Assembly: GCF_020736845.1 (NCBI RefSeq)
Contig: NZ_JAFFQR010000112.1
Coordinates: 1,008,451-1,072,450, forward strand
Direction: 5' to 3'
Length of the DNA: 64,000 nt
From: Paenibacillus farraposensis
GTDB lineage: Bacteria > Bacillota > Bacilli > Paenibacillales > Paenibacillaceae
Shown in pieces: positions 1 to 8,458 of the stretch. Numbering within the stretch: the stretch's first letter is position 1; every line of letters begins with the position of its first letter. The notes beneath the pieces are model-generated. The model saw only the letters and a list, made by a program, of their open reading frames with translations. It had not been told where the DNA came from and ran no database searches. Made by a program: the position numbers and the translations under genes.

Positions 1-396
1 GATTCCTCCAGCGTGAACAGCTTTCTGCTGAACGTGGTTGAACATAAAATGGAAGCGCCTGCAATGCAGCTGTTTTTCCGGGCTATTTTGTGTAATTGGC
101 TGGTCTGCCTTGCCTTTTTTGTTCCGATGTTTATGAAGGAAAATGGTGCGAAAATGTTTTCGATGATGCTGTTTGTATTCTGCTTTTTCATCTCGGGGTA
201 CGAACATAGCATAGCCAATATGTGTACCTTCGCGATTGCACTCGTGCTGGACCATCCGGGCACCGTCTCTATCGCCGGCTTGATTCATAATCTGGTTCCG
301 GTTACACTCGGGAATCTGGTTGGCGGTGTGCTGCTTATGGGAGTTATGTACTACTCGGTGAATCTTCCGTTTTTGGATCAAGAGGAGGAGCTTTAA
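1..396 (+). CDS. Formate/nitrite transporter family protein, C-terminal part
   Basis: The reading frame is open from the first base, so the gene begins upstream of the window. The visible 131 residues are hydrophobic, with at least three membrane spans. They carry the FocA/NirC-type stretch with NWLVCLA, then SGYEHSIANM and a GNLVGG motif before the last helix. Family knowledge: these are pentameric channels for formate, nitrite or hydrosulfide in the inner membrane. The C-terminus is short and acidic (DQEEEL). A hairpin terminator follows immediately. Which anion it carries cannot be told from this fragment. Confidence 0.85.
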   Translation, partial: DSSSVNSFLLNVVEHKMEAPAMQLFFRAILCNWLVCLAFFVPMFMKENGAKMFSMMLFVFCFFISGYEHSIANMCTFAIALVLDHPGTVSIAGLIHNLVPVTLGNLVGGVLLMGVMYYSVNLPFLDQEEEL

Positions 397-436
397 AAAA
401 GAAGCCTTGGGGACTGCATTCCCCAGGCTTCTTTGC
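397..436 (+). terminator. Intrinsic terminator after the FNT transporter
   Basis: AAGAAGCC ... GGCTTCTT arms with a GGGGA/TCCCC inner stem, followed by TTTGC. It starts directly after the stop codon. Confidence 0.7.
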
Positions 437-485
437 ATTACTTCGAAATCGTATGCAGAATCTACAGGTGCTGCTTTCTTGCCAT

Positions 486-731
486 TTATCCTTCTTGAGC
501 AGGAAAATGAATAAATTCCTCCAGCTCTTGAAAAAGCTTCTTGGGATTAACATTGTCAGGTACAACCAGAGTGAGCGGCTCATCCAGCTTCAGCACATAC
601 ATGCCCAGAATGGATTTGGCATCTGCCATGCCGCTTTTGCCGTGAATCCAGATGTCATACGTATAATTGGATACGATTTGATTGATTTTCTCAATATCCT
701 TAACGTCTTTTACCTTAATGGGTGTCATCAT
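486..731 (-). CDS. HPr-like phosphocarrier family protein lacking the active-site histidine
   Basis: About 81 residues from ATG at 731; AGGAG at 741-745 sits 9 nt upstream and supports this start over the longer frame. The second half aligns well with HPr/Crh: MADAKSILGMYVLKLDEPL matches the HPr helix containing regulatory Ser46 (KSI). The first loop reads DVKDIEKINQIV, where HPr has GIHARPA, so the phosphorylatable His15 is absent. I therefore expect a regulatory, Crh-like role rather than PTS phosphotransfer. No PTS genes adjoin it. The family call is good; the function is inference. Confidence 0.7.
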   Translation of the reverse strand: MMTPIKVKDVKDIEKINQIVSNYTYDIWIHGKSGMADAKSILGMYVLKLDEPLTLVVPDNVNPKKLFQELEEFIHFPAQEG

Positions 732-827
732 TGTACAGCACTCCTCTGCGCCTGAATTGGGCTTGCCAGGCAAGCCTTAACATCACTTTACCCCATTCTT
801 GAAGCTTGCTGCAAAATTTTATTTAGT

Positions 828-1694
828 CTAAAAAATAACGTGCGGCGCGGAGCTGATTTTCCAGTAACTTCCGACCTTTTCGAAGTTGACTGTGATTTTC
901 TCGTTCGCCTTCTTCGCTGCTGCCGGATAAGGCACAGTCAGCAGGTAACTGCGTTTCACTGGAGTCATCGTTACCATTTTCGCCGTAGCCCGGTTAAACT
1001 CTAGCAAATTACCGCCGTCTACAGCCAGCTGTGCCAGTTTACCGTTGATTTCAACAAAAAATTTGCCCGCAAATAACTCACTCGCCTGCTTGGTGTAAGC
1101 CTGCGTCAGATAGTTGATCAGCTTGGTCTTGGTGCCGATGTCGTCGGACAGGTAGCGGTAGCTTTTGCCGTTCCATTGGAACGTCTCCCCCACCGCGCTG
1201 CCACCGCTGATCGCGTACAGATAACGCGACTGCGCCTCCAGCACAAGCTGAATCGCGCTCTCGTGATTCAGCTTATCCAACTGCGTTGGCTTCACGCTGT
1301 TAGCCGCGGCGGCTGGCACCGAAGCGGACGGCGGCTGCGGAGTCGTCGGCTTCGCAGTCGACGGCACGGCTGGAGCAGCTGCTGGCGCTACCGACGCGGA
1401 TGAACGCGGTGCTGGCACAGATGGAGTTGCTGGTGCAGCGGCTTTGGCGGAACCTGCGCCTGTGGCCGGGATTGATGCAGCTGGTGCGGACGGAGCTGGC
1501 GGGGCCGGTGGCGTAACCAGCGCAGATGCCGCTGGTGTTGGCACCTGGGCCGGGACGGCTGCGGACGGACTGGCAACGCCCGGTTGCGTTGCTTCCGCTG
1601 GCACAGTGACAGCGGGTGCTGCGGCTGCGGCCTGCGCTACGCTCATAAGTGCGGCTGTGATGCACAGCGCGAATAGCTTCGTGTTTATTTTCAT
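828..1694 (-). CDS. Secreted IseA/YoeB-like DL-endopeptidase inhibitor with long Pro/Ala linker
   Basis: Start taken at 1694, giving a clean signal peptide (MKINTKLFALCITAAL, then AQAAAAA). Next comes a linker of roughly 110 residues made almost only of Ala, Pro, Ser, Thr and Val. The C-terminal ~150 residues resemble IseA (YoeB) of Bacillus: ESAIQLVLEAQSRYLYAISGG, KSYRYLSDDIGTKTKLINYL and a final WKISSAP. IseA binds the catalytic site of NlpC/P60 autolysins and protects septal walls. B. subtilis IseA is about 180 residues and lacks such a linker, so here the inhibitor domain may be held away from the membrane or wall. The gene is monocistronic. The linker DNA is strongly GC-rich, producing long false ORFs in other frames. 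Confidence 0.7.
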   Translation of the reverse strand: MKINTKLFALCITAALMSVAQAAAAAPAVTVPAEATQPGVASPSAAVPAQVPTPAASALVTPPAPPAPSAPAASIPATGAGSAKAAAPATPSVPAPRSSASVAPAAAPAVPSTAKPTTPQPPSASVPAAAANSVKPTQLDKLNHESAIQLVLEAQSRYLYAISGGSAVGETFQWNGKSYRYLSDDIGTKTKLINYLTQAYTKQASELFAGKFFVEINGKLAQLAVDGGNLLEFNRATAKMVTMTPVKRSYLLTVPYPAAAKKANEKITVNFEKVGSYWKISSAPHVIF

Positions 1695-1805
1695 CTTAAT
1701 ATACACCCCCATAAGTATAAGCCTGCATAAACTGCACACGTTACTATTATAAGAAACCTGCGTCTTGATTGGGTTGCTAAATTGTTTCTATTTTCCTTTA
1801 TTTGC

Positions 1806-2039
1806 TCATTCGGCACGAAGTTTGTCCGCATTTGTCCTGCATGGCTCTTCTGGCTGCTTCACTCGCTTTACCTCTATCTCTTCCAGGGATTGTGATAGTT
1901 GCTTAACAGATCGGTCAAGCTGCTCCAATCTGCGGCTGAGGGTGACCAGAATATATTTTAACAGAATCAGACTTAATGCAGCGGGGAATCCGACATTGGT
2001 TGCGAGCTCAATTATGCCTTCGGTCGTCAGATAAATCAC
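1806..2039 (-). CDS. YvrJ family small membrane protein
   Basis: 77 residues from GTG at 2039 with GGAGG about 9 nt upstream. The only nearby ATG would run straight into TGA. The N-terminal segment NVGFPAALSLILLKYIL is the YvrJ signature: one membrane helix opening with NVGFP. It is followed by a charged heptad-like tail (LEQLDRSVKQLSQSLEEIE), probably a short coiled coil. YvrJ proteins are single-span and of unknown role, sometimes compared with small holin-like proteins. The basic C-terminal extension (KRVKQPEEPCRTNADKL) is longer than usual. Confidence 0.65.
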   Translation of the reverse strand: MIYLTTEGIIELATNVGFPAALSLILLKYILVTLSRRLEQLDRSVKQLSQSLEEIEVKRVKQPEEPCRTNADKLRAE

Positions 2040-2332
2040 ATATCCAGCCTCCTTTTTCTTACGTATGTTTCACCAATAGGAACTAGTGTTCCCATTATTG
2101 CAAAAAGCATACTTTGTCTCTCTTCTAAAAAAGAAGGCTGTAAAGATGATCCTCATCTATCCAGTAATTTCCTGTTTTCACTGATGTCGTTCTCTTTTTT
2201 GCCCCATCACATTCTGGCAGTACAAGCCCACTAGCATCAGATTAAGAGCGCATATGGAAATCCATCCTCCCAAGCTAATATCAATTTGCAAATAATCAAA
2301 ATCGGAAAAAGACTAAATAAATTACACAACAA

Positions 2333-2362
2333 AAAGAGCTCCGATCAACCCGAAGCTCTTTC
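2333..2362 (-). terminator. Terminator of the PL11 lyase gene
   Basis: AAAGAGCTTCGGG ... GGAGCTCTTTTTG read on the minus strand: an AAGAGCT/AGCTCTT stem and a T run. It lies about 40 nt beyond the stop of the lyase. The rest of 2040-2330 is AT-rich with no gene I can support. Confidence 0.7.
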
Positions 2363-2400
2363 GTATTTTGGTTCATTCGTTATTCCATTCCGGCCTTAAA

Positions 2401-4266
2401 TCAGGGAGTATAAATATTCGGCTGCCGGGGCTTTGACATCCCTTCTCCGAGGTAAAAACCGGTGTGTGGCGGCTGATTATAAGCTACATTCTGCCAGGCC
2501 ACGCTTAAACGGTATACCGGATCATGCATAAGTGTATAGAATCGGTGTTCCGACTCGTAAGGTGTCGTGTAGATTCGCAGCGCCGAATTGTCGCTCTTGC
2601 GCCAAATGGCTTCCTCGCGCCAGTCACCGAACAGATCGGCCTGCAAGGATGGTGTTCCTTTCGTACCATTATTAGAGCTGGTCCCTGTCGCCGTAAGCAA
2701 ATTGGAACTGGTCGAGTTCGTATAGTTCCATTTGTCGATTTTACCGGCGCTTGAGGAGGTATGATCCAGCAATTCGCGCAGCAGATCACCATCCCACCAA
2801 ATTCCAAAGTTAATGGAGGATGGCAGCGTATTTGTAATCAGCTCTCCTTTAGCCGAACGCACACCGATCCCCGGTGCCCACTGCTCATTCCCCTTCGTAC
2901 GCGGATCAATGTCTGCCGACATGCCTCGTCCGGTGTCCTTGCCTGTTTTTACGCCCCATAATATGTTTCCACTGCGCGGATCGTACATAGCTGCGCCGTA
3001 GGCGGCGTTCTTATCCTCATTTACCTTGAACACTTCATATCCTGAACGGTCCGGGTCCAAATCCCCGACATGAAGTGCATCTCCGTGCCCCATCCCTGTG
3101 TTAACCAGCTTCGCTCCGTTATCGTCCACGACCAGCGAGCCGTACACGATCTCGTCCTTATCATCTCCGTCCACATCCGCCACGCTCAAGCTATGATTCC
3201 CCTGCCCAGCCGTCCCGGGATTGGTAGAACTGTTGCTGTCAAAGGTCCAGCGACGACTCAGACTTCCATTACGCCAGTCATACGCGACCAGAACCGTCCG
3301 GGTGTAGTAGCCCCGTGCCATCACAATGCTGGGCCGTACGCCATCCAGATAAGCAACCCCGGCCAGAAAACGATCCACACGGTTGCCATAATTATCTCCC
3401 CAACTGGATACCGCCCCGCGTGGCGGTACATAATCAATCGTGCTGAGCGCTTTACCGGTATTGCCCGAAAATACGGTTAAAAACTCGGGCCCTGCCAAAA
3501 TATAACCATTGGAGTTGCGATAGTCAGCAGAAGCATCACCAATTTTTACGCCTGTGCCATCCACCGTGCCATCTGCTGTTTTACATACAATTTCCGCCTT
3601 GCCGTCACCATCAAAGTCATAGACGAGAAATTGCGTGTAGTGCGCTCCCGCGCGGATGTTCCGTCCCAGATCAATCCGCCATTTGCGTGTTCCATCCAGC
3701 TCGTAGCCATCCAAAAATACATTTCCCGTATAGCCGGATTGTGAATTGTCCTTGGCATTGGAAGGGTCCCATTTTAATACAAGCTCATACTCGCCATCCC
3801 CATCCAGATCCCCTACGCTGGCATCATTGGCATTGTATGTGTAGCTTACATTATCCGGGGTTTTACCACCCGCAGGCTGCTGGACAGGAACGTCCAGATA
3901 GTTGCTGCTATATACCTTTACCGCAGGAGAAGCAGCCTGTTCTGCTCCATTCACCACAGCGCGAACCGTGTATGAGGAGGAGGTCGTACCTGTCTTATCC
4001 AAAAAGTTGGTTCTTGAGGTAATCGGCGTAGTATTCACCTTACTTGTGCCTCTGTACAGATTGAAGCTGACGGAGTCCGCTTCCGTCCCCAACATACGCC
4101 AGCTCACAAGCACACCTTCTGGCACCTTGACCGCAACTGTTCCCCGGTTCAGCTTTTCCATTTGCCTCGTGGAGGCAGCAGAGACCTGGCTATCCATCGG
4201 AGTGACCATTCCACACAGCATTGCACCGAGACAGAACAGCGCGGGATACCGAAACCCTTTGTTCAT
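2401..4266 (-). CDS. Secreted rhamnogalacturonan endolyase, polysaccharide lyase family 11
   Basis: 621 residues. A signal peptide (about residues 1-30, ending VSA-AS) is followed by a short beta domain and then the PL11 beta-propeller. The propeller shows repeated calcium-binding loops: DLDGDGEYELVLKWD, DFDGDGKAEIVCKTADG, DVDGDDKDEIVYG and DLDPDRSGYEVF. It ends with WQNVAYNQPPHTGFYLG, as in YesW/YesX of Bacillus. Family role: beta-elimination cleavage of the Rha-GalUA backbone of pectin rhamnogalacturonan I outside the cell. The RBS AGGAG precedes the ATG. A good cre-like palindrome upstream suggests CcpA catabolite control. Endo versus exo action (YesW versus YesX) cannot be decided here. 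Confidence 0.93.
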   Translation of the reverse strand: MNKGFRYPALFCLGAMLCGMVTPMDSQVSAASTRQMEKLNRGTVAVKVPEGVLVSWRMLGTEADSVSFNLYRGTSKVNTTPITSRTNFLDKTGTTSSSYTVRAVVNGAEQAASPAVKVYSSNYLDVPVQQPAGGKTPDNVSYTYNANDASVGDLDGDGEYELVLKWDPSNAKDNSQSGYTGNVFLDGYELDGTRKWRIDLGRNIRAGAHYTQFLVYDFDGDGKAEIVCKTADGTVDGTGVKIGDASADYRNSNGYILAGPEFLTVFSGNTGKALSTIDYVPPRGAVSSWGDNYGNRVDRFLAGVAYLDGVRPSIVMARGYYTRTVLVAYDWRNGSLSRRWTFDSNSSTNPGTAGQGNHSLSVADVDGDDKDEIVYGSLVVDDNGAKLVNTGMGHGDALHVGDLDPDRSGYEVFKVNEDKNAAYGAAMYDPRSGNILWGVKTGKDTGRGMSADIDPRTKGNEQWAPGIGVRSAKGELITNTLPSSINFGIWWDGDLLRELLDHTSSSAGKIDKWNYTNSTSSNLLTATGTSSNNGTKGTPSLQADLFGDWREEAIWRKSDNSALRIYTTPYESEHRFYTLMHDPVYRLSVAWQNVAYNQPPHTGFYLGEGMSKPRQPNIYTP

Positions 4267-4346
4267 AAATCATTGGCTCCTTTCATAGTTTATTTTTTAA
4301 TAAATTTATTTTATGTGACTGATAAATTATTGTTGTTTAAATTTTA

Positions 4347-4360
4347 TGTTAGCGCTTACA
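4347..4360. promoter_or_regulatory. cre-like site (CcpA) upstream of the PL11 lyase
   Basis: TGTTAGCGCTTACA fits the cre consensus TGWNANCGNTNWCA exactly and is nearly palindromic. It lies about 80 nt upstream of the lyase start, inside the probable promoter, as expected for carbon catabolite repression. Confidence 0.7.
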
Positions 4361-4420
4361 TGAGAGTAAAGAGACAAATTCATCTTTTTTGTTCAAAAAT
4401 CCGGGCTAATGCGTTAAAAA

Positions 4421-4978
4421 TCAGAGGTCCATGAATAATCGTTCCTCATCTGCTATGCTTTGGATATCCTCCGAGCTGATGCTGATATATTGATAGCCTT
4501 CCGCATGTTGTTTTTTCAATGCCAGCTCCTTCATAAAACGCGGACTTCCCTCTCCCGCATCCTCATCGTAAACAAGCAACAAGCCGTCTGTTTTGCGAAA
4601 AAGCAGTTCATCCCGTGCCTTGAGCTGCCATATCCCCTGATAAGGCTGGCGACTGACGACCCCCACGTAGTCAACTTCAGCACAAATTTGCTGAAAATAC
4701 TCCTGTTTGTCCTTCTTCCATTTTTCCTCCATATTTTGATAAGCCATCATAATAGAGCATTTCAAATGGGGATATTGCTGTTTTAGGGCAATGACTACCT
4801 CACAGGCCCACAGGTCCACCCCATATTGACCCGGGGTAATCACCCATTCAAGTCCTTCTTCAATCAGAGGAATGAGCCTGCCTGCGATCGCCTTTTTGAT
4901 GTATGGAATGCCTTCGTGTTTTTGGCTGAAAATATTCAATTCATGGGCACGATAGCCCGAAACGAGCAAATTTTTCAT
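4421..4978 (-). CDS. ypsA: YpsA family SLOG-domain protein (DUF1273)
   Basis: About 185 residues. Typical family features: N-terminal SGYRAHELNIF, central GLEWVITPGQYGVDLWACEV, and C-terminal KTDGLLLVYDEDAGEGSP. The fold is a Rossmann-like SLOG domain related to DprA and LOG proteins, thought to bind nucleotides. In B. subtilis YpsA affects cell division when overproduced; its molecular role is unknown. I prefer the ATG at 4978 over the TTG nine bases upstream. It stands alone between convergent and divergent neighbours. Confidence 0.85.
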   Translation of the reverse strand: MKNLLVSGYRAHELNIFSQKHEGIPYIKKAIAGRLIPLIEEGLEWVITPGQYGVDLWACEVVIALKQQYPHLKCSIMMAYQNMEEKWKKDKQEYFQQICAEVDYVGVVSRQPYQGIWQLKARDELLFRKTDGLLLVYDEDAGEGSPRFMKELALKKQHAEGYQYISISSEDIQSIADEERLFMDL

Positions 4979-5127
4979 CACTTTCAACGTCCCTCTCGGA
5001 TGATCATAACCGTTATTGTATCACTTCCAAGAAGATCACAGCAAAAAAGACAAACCTCATTTCCATCTGAACTGGAAGAGATTCATCTTTTGCAATTCAC
5101 TACTGGTTCCGGGTAAATTCTTATCAC

Positions 5128-5358
5128 TTAAAAGCGAATTTCATATTCGCAATGATCGTCTCCGTTTATATTACATTTTATTTCCCTGACATGAACTCTC
5201 TGGCCCTTGATTTTGTTCAATGCGCCCTCCATAATGGCTCCTTCCAAATCGCATACCATACTGCAAAGTTCGATAGGGAGCGTTTTACCCATTTGGGTTC
5301 GCGAGATTTTTTTCATATCATCAAATGTATACTCTTGTACAGAACTTGCTTTATTCAT
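5128..5358 (-). CDS. Small protein resembling the C-terminal half of V4R/DUF2507 domains
   Basis: 76 residues, ATG preceded by GGGAAG. The C-terminal end KCNINGDDHCEYEIRF resembles the cysteine-containing end of V4R (4-vinyl reductase) and YslB-like domains. It is only about half the length of those domains, so it may be a truncated relative or a stand-alone small protein. No catalytic function can be assigned. It reads in the same direction as 5397-5720 upstream, with a gap of 38 nt, so the two may be cotranscribed. Confidence 0.5.
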   Translation of the reverse strand: MNKASSVQEYTFDDMKKISRTQMGKTLPIELCSMVCDLEGAIMEGALNKIKGQRVHVREIKCNINGDDHCEYEIRF

Positions 5359-5396
5359 AGCTTCCCTACCTATTCTTGATGAACATTGTTGTCGTT

Positions 5397-5720
5397 TTAG
5401 CGTACATCCTGGATTCGAACGTTCCCGCTAAGTATGCCTGCATCACTAATCAGCCTGAATGAAGGATAATCAGGGTCTGCCTCAAGCCGCATTCTGCTGT
5501 CGAACTGCTGCTCCTGCTGCCGATCTACCCAAAAAGAATAGGGCTCGGACTGAACTTCCCTATCGGTTGCATCCGCGGCAGTGATCACCATAATGACAAT
5601 GACTCCGTTGCAGCCGCAGCCTTCTGTATCATAAAACAGTTTAAACATTCCCGGTCTTCCTGAAAGGGCGCTATCCAGCCTTTCCACTGACAATGGGTTC
5701 AGCTCTAAATGTATGCTCAT
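5397..5720 (-). CDS. HesB/IscA-like iron-sulfur biosynthesis fold protein
   Basis: 107 residues from ATG at 5720, with a GAGAGAGA purine stretch upstream; the longer frame to 5771 lacks a better RBS. The sequence (LELNPLSVERLDSAL, FKLFYDTEGCGCNGVI, PYSFWVDRQQEQQFD) fits the Fe-S_biosyn superfamily as in YqkB/YneR types. Classical A-type scaffolds carry three separated cysteines. Here the only cysteines are the pair in GCGCNG, so cluster carriage is uncertain. Its downstream partner is the V4R-like small protein. Confidence 0.6.
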   Translation of the reverse strand: MSIHLELNPLSVERLDSALSGRPGMFKLFYDTEGCGCNGVIVIMVITAADATDREVQSEPYSFWVDRQQEQQFDSRMRLEADPDYPSFRLISDAGILSGNVRIQDVR

Positions 5721-5984
5721 GAGACTTTCTCTCTCCTTAGTTAATGAGATGTATGGAGCTAACAGCTCCAAAAAGAAGAATTTAAACTATATCTATATTA
5801 TAGCCATGTTTTTCTATGTATCCATGTGACTGCACTCACTGCTATACATGAACCCTGTTCACTTATTTCGCTATATAAGTTGAATACGAAAAAGTCATAC
5901 GGATAACGGAGTAGGCGAAATGATGCTGTACAAGCGATAGCGGTCGCCTTTGCCACCGGATTTCTGTCATGATGCTGTAACCCT

Positions 5985-6022
5985 GAAAAAAAGAGCGCTC
6001 AGCCCAATGGACCAAACGCTCC
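5985..6022 (-). terminator. Terminator downstream of the GH30 remnant
   Basis: GAGCG ... CGCTC stem with an inner GGTCC/GGGCT pairing. On the minus strand it is followed by a run of seven T. It sits 34 nt past the GH30 stop codon. The stretch 5772-5984 holds nothing else I recognise. Confidence 0.65.
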
Positions 6023-6055
6023 AAAATCTTCTATAAACATTGTTGTGAAGCTGTA

Positions 6056-6300
6056 TCATGAAGCCGCAGGATTCCATTGAAAGGTAGCCGCCGACTTGGA
6101 GGGAAGTGTAGCTGTGAAGACCTTGCTTCCCTGCCGAACCTTAAATGTCTTCCCTTCCGTTCCCGTATTGGCAGCAATCAGAACAAGCGTACCATCGGAA
6201 TTGCGGTAAGCGACCGTAGAATCCCATTTCAAAGGCGAACGCTAACCTTCTCCAGATTCAAATCCTTCGCTCCACTTTTGAGGTACTGTAAAGTCATTTT
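6056..6300 (-). pseudogene. Remnant of a GH30 family glycoside hydrolase (C-terminal beta domain)
   Basis: On the minus strand one frame reads STVAYRNSDGTLVLIAANTG and then FKVRQGSKVFTATLPSKSAATF up to a stop at 6056-6058. This is the C-terminal beta-sandwich of GH30 glucosylceramidase/xylanase-type enzymes. Just upstream another frame carries YLKSGAKDLNLEKVSVR, so there is a frameshift, and the entire catalytic barrel is missing. It abuts the MetI remnant with no space for a complete gene, implying a large deletion. Confidence 0.6.
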
Positions 6301-6339
6301 TATTTCACATAGTGGGCGTTGCAAATGTAAAAGCCATCA

Positions 6340-7008
6340 TCACCGCTTGTCGATCCGCCGGGAAATGGTGCTTCCGGTGACTGGATCGTTTGCACAAAAT
6401 GATCATGACGACGATGGTGAACGCCATCAAGCCTGTCTCAAACCGCTGATAGCCGTAGCGGATGGAAAATCGCCTACCCCGCCGCCGCCCACAATGCCCA
6501 TTACCGTGGAGTAGGAGATGAAGCTGATCGTGGACGTGGTCAAACCCAGTACAAGCCCGGAACGGGCTTCCACGTACAAAAACTTGAAAATAAGCTGGAG
6601 GGTGGACGCGCCCATTGAAGTAGCGGCTTCAATCACACCCCTCGGTACCTCCAGCAGCGACTGCTCTACCAGCCTTGAACAATAGGCGATGGCAACTACA
6701 GACAAGTGGACCGTAGCAGCCATCGTGCCCAGCGCCGTTCCCACGACCAGACGTGTAAATGGGATCATAAATACGACAAGCAGCAAAAACGGGAACGAGC
6801 GGATGACATTGACCAGACTGTTCATTATCGTGAACAGCAACCGATTTTCATATTTTTGCCCTTTGCCGCACAAATACAAAATCGTTCCTGCCGGAAGCCC
6901 CAACAGAACGGCTGCGGGGATGGAAATCCCAACCATGATAAACGTCTCGCCGATGGCCTTCCATATCTCTGACTGATACTTTGCAATGATGTTCAGCGTG
7001 TCATTCAT
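6340..7008 (-). pseudogene. metI: MetI-type methionine ABC permease, frameshifted
   Basis: The first ~180 residues are a normal MetI permease: GETFIMVGISIPAAVLLGLP, VNVIRSFPFLLLVV, the EAA-like loop EAATSMGAS, and YSTVMGIVGGGGVGDF. Right after GDF the frame breaks. RYGYQRFETGLMAFTIVVM continues in another frame and SRRIDKR in a third, ending at TGA 6340-6342. At least two frameshifts therefore destroy the C-terminus. The 3' end of an upstream gene (FLLSTQRVADAAAGSTV..., stop at 7001-7003) overlaps this start, so it was once in an operon. That upstream gene is also truncated and I cannot name it. Confidence 0.75.
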
Positions 7009-7268
7009 CAGCTTCACCTGCTTTTACAGTTGAGCCGGCCGCAGCGTCAGCCACCCGCTGCGTTGAAAGCAAAAATCCGTCCCACTCATGAATAAAATGC
7101 CAATGGTCATGCTCATTGCTTGACCATCCACGGCACGAACGGAGTGCTGTGGTAAGACTACGTCTATGCTAAGGTAATCAGTTCAGATTTTGGGGAGAAC
7201 GTGGATGGACTTAATAAAACGAAGTGAAAACTTCAGCTAACTGGAACGCTAGCTCAATAAAACTACGG

Positions 7269-7297
7269 AAGCAGCCGATCACAATGATCGGCTGCTT
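7269..7297. terminator. Perfect 13-bp stem-loop
   Basis: AAGCAGCCGATCA and its exact complement flank a 3-base loop CAA. Only a weak T tract follows on either strand, so it could be a terminator relic or an mRNA-stabilising hairpin between decayed blocks. Nothing else is supported in 7110-7400. Confidence 0.5.
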
Positions 7298-7404
7298 CAT
7301 TACGTTAACTGGCAGTTTAGTTGAAGATTAATTCCGGTGAACCGTATCAAAAGTAACAGCGAAAAATCCACATGAGAAGGCTTTTCCCAAGCTAATTAAC
7401 TCAT

Positions 7405-7600
7405 TTCATCGGCGCCGTGGGATCCGCCGTGATCTTCTTCCCTATCGCATGGCTCAAGGCGCTTAATCCATCCTTTATGATCCTGCTCGGCATCGCGGTA
7501 TCGACAATCGGTGCGGCTCTGGGGAAGCACTGGCTTCATCTGGCTGATCGGTACGACTTACGGGGCGCAACTGGGGTCAGTTAATACTATCAAGGTCGAT
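7405..7600 (+). pseudogene. Fragment of a membrane transport protein
   Basis: One frame gives FIGAVGSAVIFFPIAWLKAL and then FMILLGIAVSTIGAAL. A second frame continues with WGSTGFIWLIGTTYGAQLGS. The hydrophobic pattern is that of two or three transmembrane helices, perhaps of an MFS or MHS-type permease, broken by a frameshift. There is no start codon with an RBS. The family is uncertain. Confidence 0.35.
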
Positions 7601-7711
7601 ATCCTATCCCGGGTGTCCGAGGCAGCCCGGCAGTCAGGAAGCCTCCCGATGAGATTGAAATTTCTAATACGGTTGCATTGTCGCGGCAGCCTTTGTATAC
7701 TGGATCTATTA

Positions 7712-7725
7712 ATTGATCAATCACT
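7712..7725. promoter_or_regulatory. Operator-like site 1 upstream of the TetR gene
   Basis: ATTGATCAATCACT: a perfect ATTGATCAAT palindrome extended by CACT, 23 nt before the TetR start. The same word recurs in every gap of this cassette, so autoregulation is likely. Confidence 0.55.
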
Positions 7726-7747
7726 CTCAGATAGAAGGAGAACAAAG

Positions 7748-8269
7748 ATGGTTAAATCCGAAACAAAATCGGTGAATCGCAAATCCGATATCATCTCCGC
7801 GGCGATTGAAGTGTTCGCGGAAGTTGGCTATTTTCGGGCTACGACGGCACAGGTGGCCGATCGGGCGAAAATCTCGCAGCCCTACGTATTCCGATTCTTC
7901 GCGACCAAGGAAACTCTGCTGTTAGCCGCGCTGGAGGCATCTTGGAACCGGGTAATTGAATCGTTCCGCCAGGTGGTGGAGACGACTTCTACGGAATTGC
8001 TAGAGACGAAGCTTATTCAGGAGTATGTGAACATTCAGGCGATGTACCAGAACGAGATGCTCTTGCAGATGCAGGCGCAGACCATTCGGGAGGACGCCAT
8101 CCAACAGACGATGCGCAACGCCTACAAGGATATCCGCAATATGATTCTGGTGGCGTTCCGTGATGCCGGTATGGAGAATGCCGAAGAGCGGGCGATGCTG
8201 TTCCTCGCACGCGGAGTGCTGTGCAACGTTGCCGTCGCGATTAATCTGCCCGAATTGATGAAGGGATAA
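7748..8269 (+). CDS. TetR/AcrR family transcriptional regulator
   Basis: 173 residues from ATG at 7748 with AAGGAG 8 nt upstream; the longer open frame upstream belongs to the remnant before it. Residues ~10-57 form the TetR helix-turn-helix: ISAAIEVFAEVGYFRATTAQ, VADRAKISQPYVFRFFATKE. The C-terminal ligand-binding domain is helical and shorter than average. It heads a cassette of a Met-rich membrane peptide, an SDR-like protein and SRPBCC proteins. Palindromic TTGATCAA-type sites lie before it and in each following gap, so it is the likely regulator of the set. The ligand is unknown. Confidence 0.88.
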   Translation: MVKSETKSVNRKSDIISAAIEVFAEVGYFRATTAQVADRAKISQPYVFRFFATKETLLLAALEASWNRVIESFRQVVETTSTELLETKLIQEYVNIQAMYQNEMLLQMQAQTIREDAIQQTMRNAYKDIRNMILVAFRDAGMENAEERAMLFLARGVLCNVAVAINLPELMKG

Positions 8270-8301
8270 GGGGAGATTTTTTCTAAAATAGTTATCGAGA
8301 C

Positions 8302-8351
8302 CAATCACTAACTGCGTTATAGTGAAACCAACAAGTTAGTGATTGATCGAT
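8302..8351. promoter_or_regulatory. Operator-like inverted pair 2 after the TetR gene
   Basis: CAATCACTAAC at 8302-8312 and its exact complement GTTAGTGATTG at 8335-8345 (running on into ATCGAT) form an 11-bp inverted repeat 22 nt apart. It lies in the promoter region of the Met-rich peptide gene. Confidence 0.5.
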
Positions 8352-8403
8352 TACATATTAACTGATTTGATTCGCCCTTAGTTCGATTGGTAAAACAACA
8401 GGG

Positions 8404-8434
8404 GTAACCAATCAAAAGTAAATGATTGATTAAT
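8404..8434. promoter_or_regulatory. Operator-like site 3
   Basis: GTAACCAATCA followed by AATGATTGATTAAT: two more variants of the repeated word, ending 25 nt before the Met-rich ORF. Confidence 0.4.
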
Positions 8435-8458
8435 AATTATTTTTTAGGGGGATAACTT

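Noticed and set aside
1176..1752. Long open frames on both strands over the iseA-like linker
   Set aside because: They arise from the GC-rich Pro/Ala codons; composition (Arg/Ser/Gly or Ala/Gly runs) is not protein-like and no ribosome sites fit.
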